From the NCBI GenBank assembly GCA_016841205.1, contig JAENZP010000013.1, positions 1-64,000 of the forward strand: a DNA stretch of 64,000 bases, given 5' to 3'. The translations under genes were made by a program, and so were the position numbers. Numbering within the stretch: the stretch's first letter is position 1; every line of letters starts with the position of its first letter. Below the pieces are notes generated by a model. It was not told the DNA's origin and did no database searches. It saw only the letters and a list, made by a program, of their open reading frames with translations. This DNA comes from Desulfoscipio geothermicus (GTDB lineage: Bacteria > Bacillota > Desulfotomaculia > Desulfotomaculales > Desulfallaceae). Of the stretch, positions 1 to 8,888 are shown in pieces.

Positions 1-109
1 AAACGACTGTCCGGATAATTCCGGTTTAGGTGTCCGGATGTGGCCGAAATATACAACTGCGACCTGCACCAGTACGAAATAGCCCATTGGTATTTATAGC
101 AAAAATACT

Positions 110-132
110 AACGCCGCCTAAATGGCGGCGTT
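110..132 (-). terminator. Rho-independent terminator of recA
   Basis: A 9-bp perfect stem (AACGCCGCC paired with GGCGGCGTT) closes a 5-nt loop. Read on the minus strand it is followed by AGTATTTTTGC, a U-rich tail, so it fits a recA terminator about 58 bases past the recA stop. The plus-strand tail is weaker. Confidence 0.75.
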
Positions 133-189
133 GTTATTCAACTAAATATACTATAATAGCTTATTTATGTTATAATTATAATAATTTCA

Positions 190-1233
190 TTATTGAGCCT
201 GCTTCAAGTCAACTACATTATCCTTTACCGGTGACAGACTTTCCTTTATCTTCCCCTCAATTTCCGCATAAATCTCGGGATTTCCTCTCAAAAACTGGCG
301 CACATTATCCCGGCCCTGGCCCAGCCTTGTTTCGCCAAACGAATACCAAGCCCCGGATTTATTTAAAACTTTATACTGCTCGCCAAGGTCAATAAGGCAA
401 GCTTCCTTCGGAAATCCTTCTCCGTAGTACAGGTCAACCTCAAACTGCTTAAACGGTGGAGCAACTTTATTTTTTGTAACCTTAATTCTTGTTTTGCTGC
501 CTATCTTTTCAGAGCCATCTTTAATATCCTCTATCTTTCTAACCTCCAGCCTGACGGAGCTGTAAAACTTTAACGCCCGGCCGCCCGTTGTAGTTTCGGG
601 ATTGCCATACGATGTCCCAATTTTTTCTCTTAACTGGTTGATGAATATAACCAAAGTCCTTGTCTTGTTTACGGTTGCCGTCAACTTTCGCAACGCCTGG
701 GACATTAGCCGGGCCTGCAGACCAACGTGAGTGCCGCCCATTTCACCTTCTATCTCCGCCTTAGGCACCAGTGCAGCCACACTGTCAATGACCACTACAT
801 CTATTGATCCACTGCTTATGAGCATATCGGCAATTTCCAGGGCCTGCTCCCCGGAATCCGGCTGCGAAACAAATAGGTCGGCTAAATTTACCCCCAGCTT
901 ACCGGCATATACCGGGTCGAGGGCGTGTTCTGCGTCAATAAACGCAGCAATACCTCCGTTTTTCTGGGTTTCTGCTATGACATGCAGGGCCACGGTTGTT
1001 TTGCCGGACGATTCCGGGCCGTATATTTCCATTACCCGGCCTCGCGGCAAACCCCCGATGCCGACCGCAATATCCAAGGGCAATATCCCGCTTGGAATAA
1101 CCTCCACTTCAACTCTCGCTCCTTCATCTCCAAGTTTCATAATAGAGCCTTTTCCGCATTTCTTTTCTATTTCAGCTAATGCCCTCTCTAAAGCGGCTTC
1201 TCTGCTGTTTTCCTGTGGTAAAGCTTTAGCCAT
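190..1233 (-). CDS. recA: RecA recombinase
   Basis: RecA forms ATP-dependent filaments on single-stranded DNA, catalyses strand exchange and triggers LexA self-cleavage. At 347 residues it has the normal family length. The Walker A motif GPESSGKTT lies at about residues 72-80. The core continues through the [10 protein letters not shown] and [14 protein letters not shown] segments to the L2 loop region [17 protein letters not shown], all diagnostic of RecA. The start is an ATG with a strong Shine-Dalgarno (GGAGGGA) about 7 bases upstream. No recX or other DNA-repair gene lies beside it; the next feature upstream is a recombinase remnant and a tRNA. Transcription probably starts from the palindrome-covered promoter at 1266-1294, which suggests SOS control. 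The identification is secure. Confidence 0.98.
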   Translation of the reverse strand: MAKALPQENSREAALERALAEIEKKCGKGSIMKLGDEGARVEVEVIPSGILPLDIAVGIGGLPRGRVMEIYGPESSGKTTVALHVIAETQKNGGIAAFIDAEHALDPVYAGKLGVNLADLFVSQPDSGEQALEIADMLISSGSIDVVVIDSVAALVPKAEIEGEMGGTHVGLQARLMSQALRKLTATVNKTRTLVIFINQLREKIGTSYGNPETTTGGRALKFYSSVRLEVRKIEDIKDGSEKIGSKTRIKVTKNKVAPPFKQFEVDLYYGEGFPKEACLIDLGEQYKVLNKSGAWYSFGETRLGQGRDNVRQFLRGNPEIYAEIEGKIKESLSPVKDNVVDLKQAQ

Positions 1234-1246
1234 AATAATTTCCCTC

Positions 1247-1294
1247 CAAACAATTGTTTGTTTATAGTATAATAAAACATATGTTTGGATTCAA
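1247..1294 (-). promoter_or_regulatory. recA promoter with two LexA-like palindromes
   Basis: On the minus strand a -35 TTGAAT (1289-1294) and a -10 TATACT (1266-1271) are separated by exactly 17 bp. A 12-bp palindrome AAACATATGTTT (1275-1286) fills the spacer. A perfect 14-bp palindrome CAAACAATTGTTTG (1247-1260) lies just downstream, over the likely transcript start and next to the ribosome-binding site. Both resemble the Gram-positive LexA/DinR box (CGAAC-N4-GTTCG) with the outer G/C replaced by A/T. Their position would let a repressor block RNA polymerase twice. The operator role is inference. Confidence 0.65.
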
Positions 1295-1422
1295 GCTTTT
1301 TTTAAAAGGGATGATAAAACATATACCCGGTTTAAAACAAGGTAATCTCATCTTAGAATAAGAAGCTATACAAAAAAAGGCACTTTGATTATGCCAAGAA
1401 ACTTTAATCGCAAGTTTTATTT

Positions 1423-1646
1423 ATTACGGAAAAAGCTGCAAAAGTTATGTTGGAGCAGCAGAAAGAATTACCTCAAAAAGAAAGAATGCCAATAACTATT
1501 GAGGAAGTAAACCTTCATGAAAAATAAAAATAATCCAGGTATTATTAGTACATGTAAGGGAAAATATTACAGCTGATATTTACACCCACGTTTCGATGAA
1601 ACTCAAAAAAAATGCAGTCTCAAAATTGGACAAACAACATGACTGA
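1423..1646 (+). pseudogene. Tyrosine recombinase C-terminal remnant
   Basis: Two adjacent frames together read as the end of a phage-type integrase. The first, about 1423-1526, encodes ITEKAAKVMLEQQKE and then stops. The second, about 1530-1646, encodes IQVLLVHVRENITADIYTHV and then SMKLKKNAVSKLDKQ before a TGA. The segment ADIYTHV is the typical catalytic-tyrosine block near the integrase C-terminus. The LGH that should precede it reads LVH. There is no start codon or ribosome-binding site, and the N-terminal half is missing. It lies 75 bp from the 3' end of tRNA-Val, the usual position of an integrase left by an island. It is clearly non-functional. Confidence 0.7.
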
Positions 1647-1691
1647 GAAAGCATTTGCACCAAATTTGCACCAAAAAGCAAATGAAAACGA

Positions 1692-1707
1692 CTCCGGTTT
1701 CCCGGAG
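1692..1707 (-). terminator. Terminator downstream of tRNA-Val
   Basis: CTCCGG and CCGGAG form a tight stem with a 4-nt loop just past the tRNA 3' end. The minus-strand tail GTTTTCATTTGCTTTTT is U-rich, so it fits an intrinsic terminator for the tRNA. Confidence 0.6.
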
Positions 1708-1720
1708 CCGTTGATTTTAC

Positions 1721-1795
1721 TGGTGGGTGCAGTAGGAATTGAACCTACGACCCCTTCCGCGTCAAGGAAGTGCTCTCCCCCTGAGCTATGCACCC
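1721..1795 (-). tRNA. tRNA-Val(GAC)
   Basis: The minus strand folds into a 75-nt cloverleaf. The acceptor stem GGGTGCA pairs with TGCACCC, followed by A and an encoded CCA end. The anticodon stem CTTCC/GGAAG holds the loop TTGACGC with anticodon GAC, which reads valine codons. The T-arm GTAGG-TTCAATT-CCTAC is canonical. The promoter lies at 1808-1836 and a terminator at 1692-1707. The CCA is genomically encoded. Confidence 0.95.
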
Positions 1796-1807
1796 GCTGC
1801 ATCAATT

Positions 1808-1836
1808 ATTATGCCGCAAAGCGAGCTAAATGTCAA
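1808..1836 (-). promoter_or_regulatory. Promoter of tRNA-Val
   Basis: On the minus strand TTGACA (1831-1836) and CATAAT (1808-1813) are separated by 17 bp and lie about 13 bases before the tRNA. This is a near-consensus sigma-A promoter. It begins only about 10 bases after the stop codon of the upstream aldo/keto reductase gene. Confidence 0.8.
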
Positions 1837-1846
1837 GGAGAAAAAA

Positions 1847-2857
1847 CTATTCTCTCAACCTCACTGACGATTCAGCAAGCATGCGGCGTATGGGGAGGTT
1901 ATAGGGGCATTTTTCTTCGCATGCACCGCACTCCACACAGGCATCCGGTCTCGTCGGCAGACCCCGGTAACGTTCCCTGGCCCAGTCTTTTAAATTATAT
2001 CTTGTATAGTACCCGTCCAGCAAAAATACCATTGGTATATCAATGCCCTGCGGGCAGGGCTGGCAATATTCACATCGCCTGCAAAAAGCAGCACCCAATG
2101 TGCCGGCTTCCTCCTCCAGTGCTCTTTTTTCACCGGCAGATATGGGAAGCACCTCCTGGCCGGCCATAATGTTTTCATCCACCTGGGCCAATGAATCCAT
2201 CCCGGGGATTATAGTAGATACGTTGTGTTCCAGGATAAAGCGCAGCGCCAGATTGGTGTTTTTGAGAGCACCCCCGGCCAACGGCTTCATGATAATAATA
2301 CCGGTGCCCATTTGCCCCGCCTGGTCAAACAACTCCTGAGTCCCGCTCGTTTCCACCGCATTAAAAGGAAATTGAACAGTTTCCAGCTCGCCTGTCTTCA
2401 GAGCTTCAAGCAAATAACTCTTTATATGCCCGGTAATACCGATATGTTTAACAACTCCCTCCTTTTTGGCTTCCTTTAAAGCAGCCAAAGCACCGTCCGG
2501 TCGAAATACCTGTTCCAAGGTCTCCTGGCTTTTAACGTTATGTAACTGGTAAAGGTCAATATAATCTACGCCCAGCGTAGCCAAGCTTTTCTTAATATCC
2601 AAGGCCATATCCTCTTTAGTCCGGGCCATTGATTTGGTAGCAATGATTACTTTTGACCGGTTGTTTTGTAACGCCTCGCCAAATTTAGCTTCACTGTCGG
2701 TATAGCTCCGAGCAGTGTCAAAAAAATTAATACCCTTGTCCAAAGCATGCTGCACAATAACCGCAGCCTCATTGGTGGAAACCCGTTGAATAGGAATTCC
2801 CCCAAAGCCAATCACCGATACATTAAGCCCCGTACAGCCCAGTTGCCTGTACTGCAT
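1847..2857 (-). CDS. Aldo/keto reductase with C-terminal 4Fe-4S cluster domain
   Basis: This is a probable NAD(P)H-dependent oxidoreductase of the aldo/keto reductase superfamily, fused to a bacterial ferredoxin-like module. Residues 1 to about 250 form the TIM barrel, starting YRQLGCTGLNVSVIGFGG. The catalytic set is visible: Asp and Tyr in FFDTARSYTDSE, Lys in IIATKS and His in YQLHN. From about residue 255 the Cys-rich tail contains CRRCEYCQPCP and, near residue 300, CVECGACEEKCP, enough for one or two iron-sulfur clusters. The 336-residue length is normal for this ferredoxin-bearing subgroup. The ATG follows GGGGAGGG by 6 bases. It appears to be a single-gene unit; substrate unknown. Confidence 0.9.
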   Translation of the reverse strand: MQYRQLGCTGLNVSVIGFGGIPIQRVSTNEAAVIVQHALDKGINFFDTARSYTDSEAKFGEALQNNRSKVIIATKSMARTKEDMALDIKKSLATLGVDYIDLYQLHNVKSQETLEQVFRPDGALAALKEAKKEGVVKHIGITGHIKSYLLEALKTGELETVQFPFNAVETSGTQELFDQAGQMGTGIIIMKPLAGGALKNTNLALRFILEHNVSTIIPGMDSLAQVDENIMAGQEVLPISAGEKRALEEEAGTLGAAFCRRCEYCQPCPQGIDIPMVFLLDGYYTRYNLKDWARERYRGLPTRPDACVECGACEEKCPYNLPIRRMLAESSVRLRE

Positions 2858-2882
2858 TTAATTCCCTCCCCAACTATATATT

Positions 2883-4028
2883 TCACTTGGAAAACCGGTA
2901 TATCATGCGGCCGAATAAAGATACCGGAGGCTCTTCACGGGCCGCCACCAGGGGTACTTTTTTCAGCCGGTAGCCGTCTATTGTAAATACTGCATGACCA
3001 AGCACCTGTCCCTCGCGCACCGGCGCAGCGGGTTCACTATACATTGATATATTCAACTTAATTTTGAGCTGCTGGTCCCTGGCCATCTCAACTCGTACCG
3101 GTTCCGCTACAGTTAAGGGCACGGTTTCATGAACACCGCCTTTAACCCGTATTTCGGCCATTTCCCTACCGACCGGGTAAATAGTCACCGGATGCACTTC
3201 TGAAAAACCATATTCAAGCAATTTAGCAGCTTCCCGGTATCGATCGCCAGCATGTAAAACCACCGCGATTAATCGTTTGTCCCCCCTGGTGGCTGAAGCT
3301 ATTAGACATTTACCGGCCCGAGCCGTAGTACCGGTTTTGACACCGTCTATACCCTCCACGTCATTTCCATGCAACAGCTGGTTGGTGTTACCAACTTCCC
3401 TTTTCTTTTCAGGTTCGACCCACCTAACTACAGTTTTCCTGGTAGAAACCAGTTCATTAATATATGGTTTCTGTAGCGCGTAGCAGGTAATTAACCCCAA
3501 ATCATAAGCAGTAGTATAGTGCTGCGGATCGTAATACCCATTGGTATTGGCAAACCTGGTGTTCTTTGCACCCAGTAATATCGCCTTTCTATTCATCTGG
3601 TAAACAAAGCTATCATGGCTGCCCCCGATATGTTCGGCTATGGCCACCGTAGAGTCATTTGCCGAAGTAACCAGCGCTGCCTTTAATAAATTTTCCAAAG
3701 TTATGCGGTCACCCTTTTGTAAACCTATAGTGGAACCCACATATACCGAAGCGGCCCGCTCGGTAACGGTAACCACATCATCCAGCTTACCGTTTTCTAC
3801 GGCCAGGATAGCGGTCATTAGCTTAGTCAAACTAGCCGGGGAACGGCTCTTATCGGCATCTTTGGCGTAATAGATCTGGCCGGTTTCAGCATCCATTAAA
3901 ATGGCAGCACGGGCATTAATGTCGAGCTGATCAAACTTGGCCGACACGGCATGCACCGCAGTACAGTTGCAAAAAAATACGAAATAAACCAGTACCAAAC
4001 AGATTTTCAACACTTTTTTTGTTAACAA
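2883..4028 (-). CDS. D-alanyl-D-alanine carboxypeptidase, DacF/PBP5 type
   Basis: This exported serine peptidase of the S11 family trims the terminal D-Ala of peptidoglycan stem peptides. A signal peptide covers residues 1-28 (KKVLKICLVLVYFVFF core, cut near VHA). The active-site SxxK is SLTK at residues 66-69 (SPASLTKLM). The SxN motif is in TSANDST and the KTG motif is in VKTGTT. The C-terminal 110 residues form the beta-rich PBP5 stalk and end in a possible amphipathic anchor. The start is TTG (complement of 4026-4028), preceded by a weak AGGCGG; no better in-frame start exists upstream. It is divergent from the sporulation deacetylase pdaB, which fits a DacF-like sporulation role, but vegetative DacA cannot be excluded. 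Confidence 0.9.
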   Translation of the reverse strand: MLTKKVLKICLVLVYFVFFCNCTAVHAVSAKFDQLDINARAAILMDAETGQIYYAKDADKSRSPASLTKLMTAILAVENGKLDDVVTVTERAASVYVGSTIGLQKGDRITLENLLKAALVTSANDSTVAIAEHIGGSHDSFVYQMNRKAILLGAKNTRFANTNGYYDPQHYTTAYDLGLITCYALQKPYINELVSTRKTVVRWVEPEKKREVGNTNQLLHGNDVEGIDGVKTGTTARAGKCLIASATRGDKRLIAVVLHAGDRYREAAKLLEYGFSEVHPVTIYPVGREMAEIRVKGGVHETVPLTVAEPVRVEMARDQQLKIKLNISMYSEPAAPVREGQVLGHAVFTIDGYRLKKVPLVAAREEPPVSLFGRMIYRFSK

Positions 4029-4283
4029 TTATAACACCGCCTATGGTATTATTTTCATTTAAAAACGTAAAAAAATTTAACATAACGGTCTTTACCTGGA
4101 AATACCATATTATAAATTCTTAATTCAATGGTTTATCCCCATCTGAATCTTAGAATTTATTGTCCAGGAGCTTAGCGCCGTTCTCGTGCCCGGAGGGTAT
4201 ATATCCCGTTTAAAAAAGTGGGAGTATTAGCGGCGGTTAGCTATCGGATAAATAACTTAAATTTTACAAGAGAGGTGAAAGAT

Positions 4284-5036
4284 ATGCGTATTTACCTGCT
4301 AAACTTGCAAAAGATCAAACGTAACATCCTGCTAGGCACATTGTTAATTGTCACAGCCAGTCTGTTTATGGTCATGCTGCAACATAATACTATGGCCGTT
4401 GATGGAGAACCCCAACCTTACGAAATCTACAAGGTGCAAACTGATAAAAAGGTTGTGGCTCTAACCTTTGATATCAGCTGGGGCACCAAGGTACCGGGGC
4501 CGGTGCTGGATGTCTTAAAGGAAAAGAATGTTAAATCAACCTTTTTCCTTAGTGGTCCCTGGGTAAAACAACATCCGGAGTTTCCCAAAAGGATTGCCGC
4601 CGAAGGGCACGAAATCGCAAGTCACGGCAATCAGCATGTTAACTACAGCGAACATGACCCCCAATGGATTAAAAATGAAGTCATGACCGCCCAAAAAGAT
4701 ATTAAAGAAGTAACCGGTGTCGAACCCAACCTTATCCGCACCCCAAACGGCGACTGGAACGACATGGTCCGCCAAACCATTGCTGATTTAGGTTATAAAT
4801 CCATCAAGTGGAGTGACGATTCACTGGATTGGCAAAAAGATAAATCCGTGGAGCAAATCATCAGCCGGGTATTGGAAAAGGCTCACCCCGGTGCCATTAT
4901 ATTAATGCACGCCAGTGACACCTGTGACCGTACCCCGGCTGCGCTGCCAGCTGTAATTGATGGGTTGCGCGAAAAAGGTTACAGTCTGGTAACCGTAAGT
5001 GAATTGCTGAAACTCGGGCCTGGCGTGGTAGACTAA
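4284..5036 (+). CDS. pdaB: Sporulation polysaccharide deacetylase PdaB
   Basis: This is a secreted or membrane-anchored NodB-type deacetylase. In Bacillus, PdaB is needed to keep spores dormant. One N-terminal membrane segment (about residues 13-33) precedes the catalytic domain. Motif 1 is TFDISWG, where the usual TFDDGP second aspartate is isoleucine, the pattern typical of PdaB. The metal-site histidines are in SHGNQH, motif 3 is RTPNG and the C-terminal His is in LMHAS. I place the start at 4284 because AGAGGTGAAA sits 5-12 bases before it. An in-frame GTG at 4218 has no comparable site and would add 22 unlikely residues. The gene is 250 codons, of normal length, and ends at a shared hairpin facing the dedA-type gene. 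Confidence 0.88.
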   Translation: MRIYLLNLQKIKRNILLGTLLIVTASLFMVMLQHNTMAVDGEPQPYEIYKVQTDKKVVALTFDISWGTKVPGPVLDVLKEKNVKSTFFLSGPWVKQHPEFPKRIAAEGHEIASHGNQHVNYSEHDPQWIKNEVMTAQKDIKEVTGVEPNLIRTPNGDWNDMVRQTIADLGYKSIKWSDDSLDWQKDKSVEQIISRVLEKAHPGAIILMHASDTCDRTPAALPAVIDGLREKGYSLVTVSELLKLGPGVVD

Positions 5037-5066
5037 AAGTTATTATGAGACGAACGGCAATAAAAA

Positions 5067-5101
5067 ATGCGAAAGAGAACAGTTTATGTTCCCCTTCGCA
5101 T
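5067..5101. terminator. Bidirectional terminator between pdaB and the DedA gene
   Basis: ATGCGAA and TTCGCAT, with inner GAACA/TGTTC pairing, form a long stem. The minus-strand tail is TTTTTTATTG and the plus-strand tail is CTTATTTAT. It lies between two converging genes and could stop both. Confidence 0.75.
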
Positions 5102-5128
5102 CTTATTTATAGTAAGCATAGACAATCT

Positions 5129-5764
5129 TTAATGGCCCCGCCTTCTTACCAGCCACCACAACAAACCACCAATAATCACAGCCACAATTAAAAAATCAAA
5201 ACGGTGAAACCAGGGTTTCAACGCCATCCAATTTTCACCCATTTTAACGCCCAGATAGGTAAGAAAAAAACACCAGGGCAACGAGCCGATAAAAGAGTAA
5301 AATACAAACTTGAAAAAATTCATCCCCGAAATGCCGGCCGGTAGGGAGATAAAAGTTCGTACCACCGGCATTAAACGGGTAAAAAATACAGTGGCCTCGC
5401 CGTAACGCAAGAACCATCCCTCAGCTTGGTTAAAGTGTTTCTGTGAAAAGCCTATGTAGGGCCCGTATTTAAGCAAAAAAGGCCTTCCGCCCCGGTAACC
5501 AATGTAGTAAGAAACAATCGACCCCCCAAGCCCGCCCAATGTTCCCGCCATAGCAGCCCAAAAAAAATCCAACCGCCCGGTGGAAACCAAATAACCGCCA
5601 AAGGGCAAAATAACTTCACTGGGTAAAGGGACATTAGCGCTCTCAATAGCCATTCCCAGAGCAATACCCCAGTAACCCAGCGAAGCAATAAAAGTGGTCA
5701 CCTGATGTGCTAAGAACTCCAGTACTACATTTATGGACTCCAGATTTATGGCACCCCCAAACAT
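5129..5764 (-). CDS. DedA family membrane protein
   Basis: This is an integral membrane protein of the DedA/VTT (SNARE-associated) superfamily, whose members work in lipid flipping and membrane homeostasis. The hallmarks are the re-entrant segment ESANVPLPSEVILPFGGYL near residue 43, the GTLGGLGGSIVSYYIGYRGG stretch, and the basic motif FFTRLMPVVRTFISLPAGISGM near residue 130. The protein ends with a hydrophobic helix and the basic tail RRRGH. The length of 211 residues is typical. The ATG has only a weak Shine-Dalgarno (GGATATAAAGTAG). The next gene upstream ends 35 bases away on the same strand, so co-transcription is possible. Confidence 0.92.
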   Translation of the reverse strand: MFGGAINLESINVVLEFLAHQVTTFIASLGYWGIALGMAIESANVPLPSEVILPFGGYLVSTGRLDFFWAAMAGTLGGLGGSIVSYYIGYRGGRPFLLKYGPYIGFSQKHFNQAEGWFLRYGEATVFFTRLMPVVRTFISLPAGISGMNFFKFVFYSFIGSLPWCFFLTYLGVKMGENWMALKPWFHRFDFLIVAVIIGGLLWWLVRRRGH

Positions 5765-5798
5765 CTACTTTATATCCAGACTCATAAGAACAATCCAA

Positions 5799-7163
5799 CT
5801 AACTACTGCTTCCCTTCTTATTTATTTGCAAGGTGCGGCACATATTCCTATAATTGTTAGAAATTGTAGCGGCTGATATATTATATTTAAGTGCCAGGGT
5901 ATTTTGATTAATTAATTTGTTGCCAGTACTCCTAGTCACGGCATAGATCACTGCCGCCGCCCAAGTTTCCGGTTTTTTGAAAGTTGGGGAGACCATCTTA
6001 CTGTAATCCCACCACATTTTTTCCGCTACATTAACTTGCTGGGACGGGTACCCCATTTCCGTCAAACCATCTCTAATCAATTTAGTAACCTCACCATAAT
6101 CATGCCCAACTTCTGCAGTAGGCTTTATGACCTCCATACCTTTTTCTAATGGAAGATTCAGCTTTTGGTAAACCTTGGATAAATCGTAAGAAGGTTCCCC
6201 TTTTTTAGCTCTCTTCTTTTCCATTTTAAGCAATTCCAACAGCAATGTTTGCAGTCTACTCCGCCCGGTCTTAGTACGAGAAGCCTCTAAAGGTGTTTGC
6301 CCCTGCAAAATATCCATTGGCTCATTAATCCAGCGGTCGTAAAAATAATCTAAAAAAACATTAGTTGCCTGCTGGGCTAATTGAGGTATAGCATTCCCGG
6401 AATTATTTACCTCTTTACCTAATTCCTTATCATATTTTTCCTCAAGTTCCCACACAATTGACGCTGTTTCCATAACCAATGCATTAATAATATGGGACCT
6501 GCGCCTCAAATAAGAGTCCCACTTGCTGCGTCTGCCATTTTTGCTCCAGAACAACTCGGCATCCAGATTAACCCGGCTAATAATGAAATCTTTGCTATAT
6601 GCCGGTAAAATCAATCCACCGGTAGAAAACTCATATTCATCACCCACTGGTAAAATTCTAATGAATAAAAGCTGTCCCGGTGCCAGTTCTTGTATAATGT
6701 CCGGGTCAGCAACCACCACTTCACCGCCTTTTAGTAAATCCCTGAAAGTTACGGCCCCGTTGTCACTTACCCGGATCACCTGATATATTGAGCTTCTGGT
6801 CTTTCCCCACTTATCAAGCAATTCTATTTCTTCACTGGTAAAATTACCAGCCATAGTAACATACTCCAATAATGTCCGACCGCGAATCCGGTAATCAAAT
6901 ATGAACCATTCAAAAAAGCGTTCCATTAAAAATTCGTCTTCATAATCCGCCAAATCAGGATCTATAACACTAAAGTATCGCTCCCTGGCTATACCGACTT
7001 CATCCGTAAGCATTTCATGATCAGCAAATTCAGCCAGCTTTGAACGGAGATGCTGCCCTGTACGCCACCAGCGGTATTTGCTTATATCAATCACATTTTC
7101 TTTTTTTGCATTGCCCGAGCCAGTTTTTTTCCCGTTACCGCTCAAACACTGTTTATCCGGCAT
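5799..7163 (-). CDS. Unknown multidomain protein with MbcA/ParS-like and cyclin-box-like regions
   Basis: The function is not known. It is a soluble 454-residue protein with no signal peptide. The N-terminal part (to about 230) is acidic and contains SKYRWWRTGQHLRSKL and a run resembling SEC-C-associated proteins. Near residue 280 the segment DRWINEPMDILQGQTPLEASR resembles the toxin-binding domain of MbcA/ParS/Xre antitoxins. The last 120 residues (KPETWAAAVIYAVTR, then NISAATISNNYRNM) look like a TFIIB-type cyclin fold ending in a helix-turn-helix. I start at the ATG at 7163, which follows GGGAGGTG by 7 bases; a longer reading to 7205 has no ribosome-binding site. It lies directly downstream of the ctpA-type gene, 44 bases apart, and is probably in its operon. 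A DNA-binding regulatory role is inferred from the C-terminal fold only. Confidence 0.7.
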   Translation of the reverse strand: MPDKQCLSGNGKKTGSGNAKKENVIDISKYRWWRTGQHLRSKLAEFADHEMLTDEVGIARERYFSVIDPDLADYEDEFLMERFFEWFIFDYRIRGRTLLEYVTMAGNFTSEEIELLDKWGKTRSSIYQVIRVSDNGAVTFRDLLKGGEVVVADPDIIQELAPGQLLFIRILPVGDEYEFSTGGLILPAYSKDFIISRVNLDAELFWSKNGRRSKWDSYLRRRSHIINALVMETASIVWELEEKYDKELGKEVNNSGNAIPQLAQQATNVFLDYFYDRWINEPMDILQGQTPLEASRTKTGRSRLQTLLLELLKMEKKRAKKGEPSYDLSKVYQKLNLPLEKGMEVIKPTAEVGHDYGEVTKLIRDGLTEMGYPSQQVNVAEKMWWDYSKMVSPTFKKPETWAAAVIYAVTRSTGNKLINQNTLALKYNISAATISNNYRNMCRTLQINKKGSSS

Positions 7164-7207
7164 CCAAAGCACCTCCCTGAAAAGACCTTTTAAACCAAAA
7201 CCCATAA

Positions 7208-8668
7208 TTATCTTAACCTGGTCAAAGTAATTTTATTTTTTTCTTTACTTATATCAATATTCAACTGCCTTAAAATATTCTCAGATAAATAACTAACTCC
7301 ATCTTTTACAAAAACACCCGACCGGTCACCAAGACCACCCACTGAAGGTTTGATACTCCAGACTTCCTCATGATCTGAAAATACTTTAATCAAACCGTCC
7401 TGCCAAAATACCTGGTAAAGCATAGCTTCCAGCACCTGGCGCAAGGGCATTGCGTACGCACTATTGTTTTTTTCAATATCTAAGGCATTCTCCAATGCCC
7501 GACCATTTAATACCGCCCGGCCCGTACTAAGATCCAATGTTAAATCCGGTACATCCTCGGGATGCAATATTTGCCAGGCCACTTCCCTTTGCAATTCCTG
7601 AACAAGCACATAATGATCCGGAATTAAACCAACCTTATCAATATCATGTCCCATCGGGGTCAGATATTTAGATACCGTCAATTTAAGAGCACCACTGGAG
7701 CTAAGAGGTATAATATTTTGCACAACACCCTTACCATAAGTTACATTGCCTACCAAAGCAGCTATCTTATAATCCTGCAACGCACCGGCCAGCAGTTCCG
7801 AAGCACTGGCAGTTAATTCATTGACTATAACCACCATTGGTGGAGCATCAGCAGTGGTCTTATCCAGCGTGAGTATCTCCCTCTTGCCCTGCCCATCCAC
7901 CATTCTGACTGCCAGTGTATCTTCCGTAACAAAATTACCCAGTATATCCACCGCTGCATCCAAATAACCGCCGCCGTTATTACGCAAATCAATAATTAAG
8001 CTTTCCATGCCGGCAGATTCTAGGCTGCGCATAGCATCGTCAAACTCCTGGCTGGTACTGGAACCAAAAGAAGCTATATGAATATAACCCGTTTTTCCCG
8101 CCAGCATTTCATGGTTTACAGAAGGCACATGAATATCAGCCCGCTTAAGGCCAACCTTCAAAACATTATCCTCGCGCTGAATCGTTAAGATCACCTTAGA
8201 GCCGATGGTACCTCGTATTTTATTAACCACATCGTCCAATGACCAGCCGGCAATATTTTGTCCGTCTACAGCCACGATGATGTCACAGGCCTTTATACCA
8301 CTCCGCTCAGCAGGAGTGCCGGGTATTACATTAGATACATAGGGATACTGTTCACCGGCCATTACTTCAATACCAACCCCTACCAAATCACCATTTAACG
8401 AATCAATAAATACTTTTAATTCCTCATCGCTAAAATAATCGGCATAAGGATCCTCCAGGCTGTCCAACAAACCTTGAATTGCCCCCTGCGTTAAAACAGC
8501 AGCATCAGGATTGCTCAGGTGGTATTCATGCATCAAATCCATTATTTCGACTACCAAAGCGGCGCCATATTCCAAATCATCAGTATTATCAGCAGCCCGG
8601 GCCGGCGCAAACCAGCTAAACGTGACCAAAATCGCACATGCCAAAATCGAAAAGAACCGTTTGGTCAT
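7208..8668 (-). CDS. S41 family C-terminal processing protease (CtpA type)
   Basis: This is an exported serine protease of the tail-specific/CtpA family, acting outside the membrane. The signal peptide is residues 1-25 (ILACAILVTFSWFAPARA). A PDZ domain spans about 85-165 (GVGIEVMAGEQYPYVSNVIPG). The S41 core follows, with the catalytic serine in TASASELLAG and the lysine in TYGKGVVQ. The last 100 residues resemble a copper-amine-oxidase N-terminal (stalk) domain, often used for wall attachment. I start at 8668, where GGAGGT lies about 10 bases upstream; the longer in-frame ATG at 8722 would bury the signal peptide. The length is 486 residues. It is divergent from polA and followed by the unknown gene at 5799-7163. 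Confidence 0.92.
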   Translation of the reverse strand: MTKRFFSILACAILVTFSWFAPARAADNTDDLEYGAALVVEIMDLMHEYHLSNPDAAVLTQGAIQGLLDSLEDPYADYFSDEELKVFIDSLNGDLVGVGIEVMAGEQYPYVSNVIPGTPAERSGIKACDIIVAVDGQNIAGWSLDDVVNKIRGTIGSKVILTIQREDNVLKVGLKRADIHVPSVNHEMLAGKTGYIHIASFGSSTSQEFDDAMRSLESAGMESLIIDLRNNGGGYLDAAVDILGNFVTEDTLAVRMVDGQGKREILTLDKTTADAPPMVVIVNELTASASELLAGALQDYKIAALVGNVTYGKGVVQNIIPLSSSGALKLTVSKYLTPMGHDIDKVGLIPDHYVLVQELQREVAWQILHPEDVPDLTLDLSTGRAVLNGRALENALDIEKNNSAYAMPLRQVLEAMLYQVFWQDGLIKVFSDHEEVWSIKPSVGGLGDRSGVFVKDGVSYLSENILRQLNIDISKEKNKITLTRLR

Positions 8669-8888
8669 TTTTTGAACTACCTCCATATGGACAGCCTTGG
8701 CCAAATTCGCCGCCGGCACCAATCATCTATAATTTACAATACTTCTCCCGCTTAACTAAAATTCCTGCCACGAAAAAAATTGTTTACACAAATACTAAAC
8801 GCATAACTAGCTTATCTGGCAGGTATTTTGTGCCGTACCGGTGAAAATACTGATTAGAAGGAGTTCATAGACTAAAGGTAGGTGCCGT

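Noticed and set aside
731..1267. Plus-strand 178-codon frame over recA
   Set aside because: It lies wholly antisense to recA, which is certain, and has no supporting motif or ribosome-binding site.
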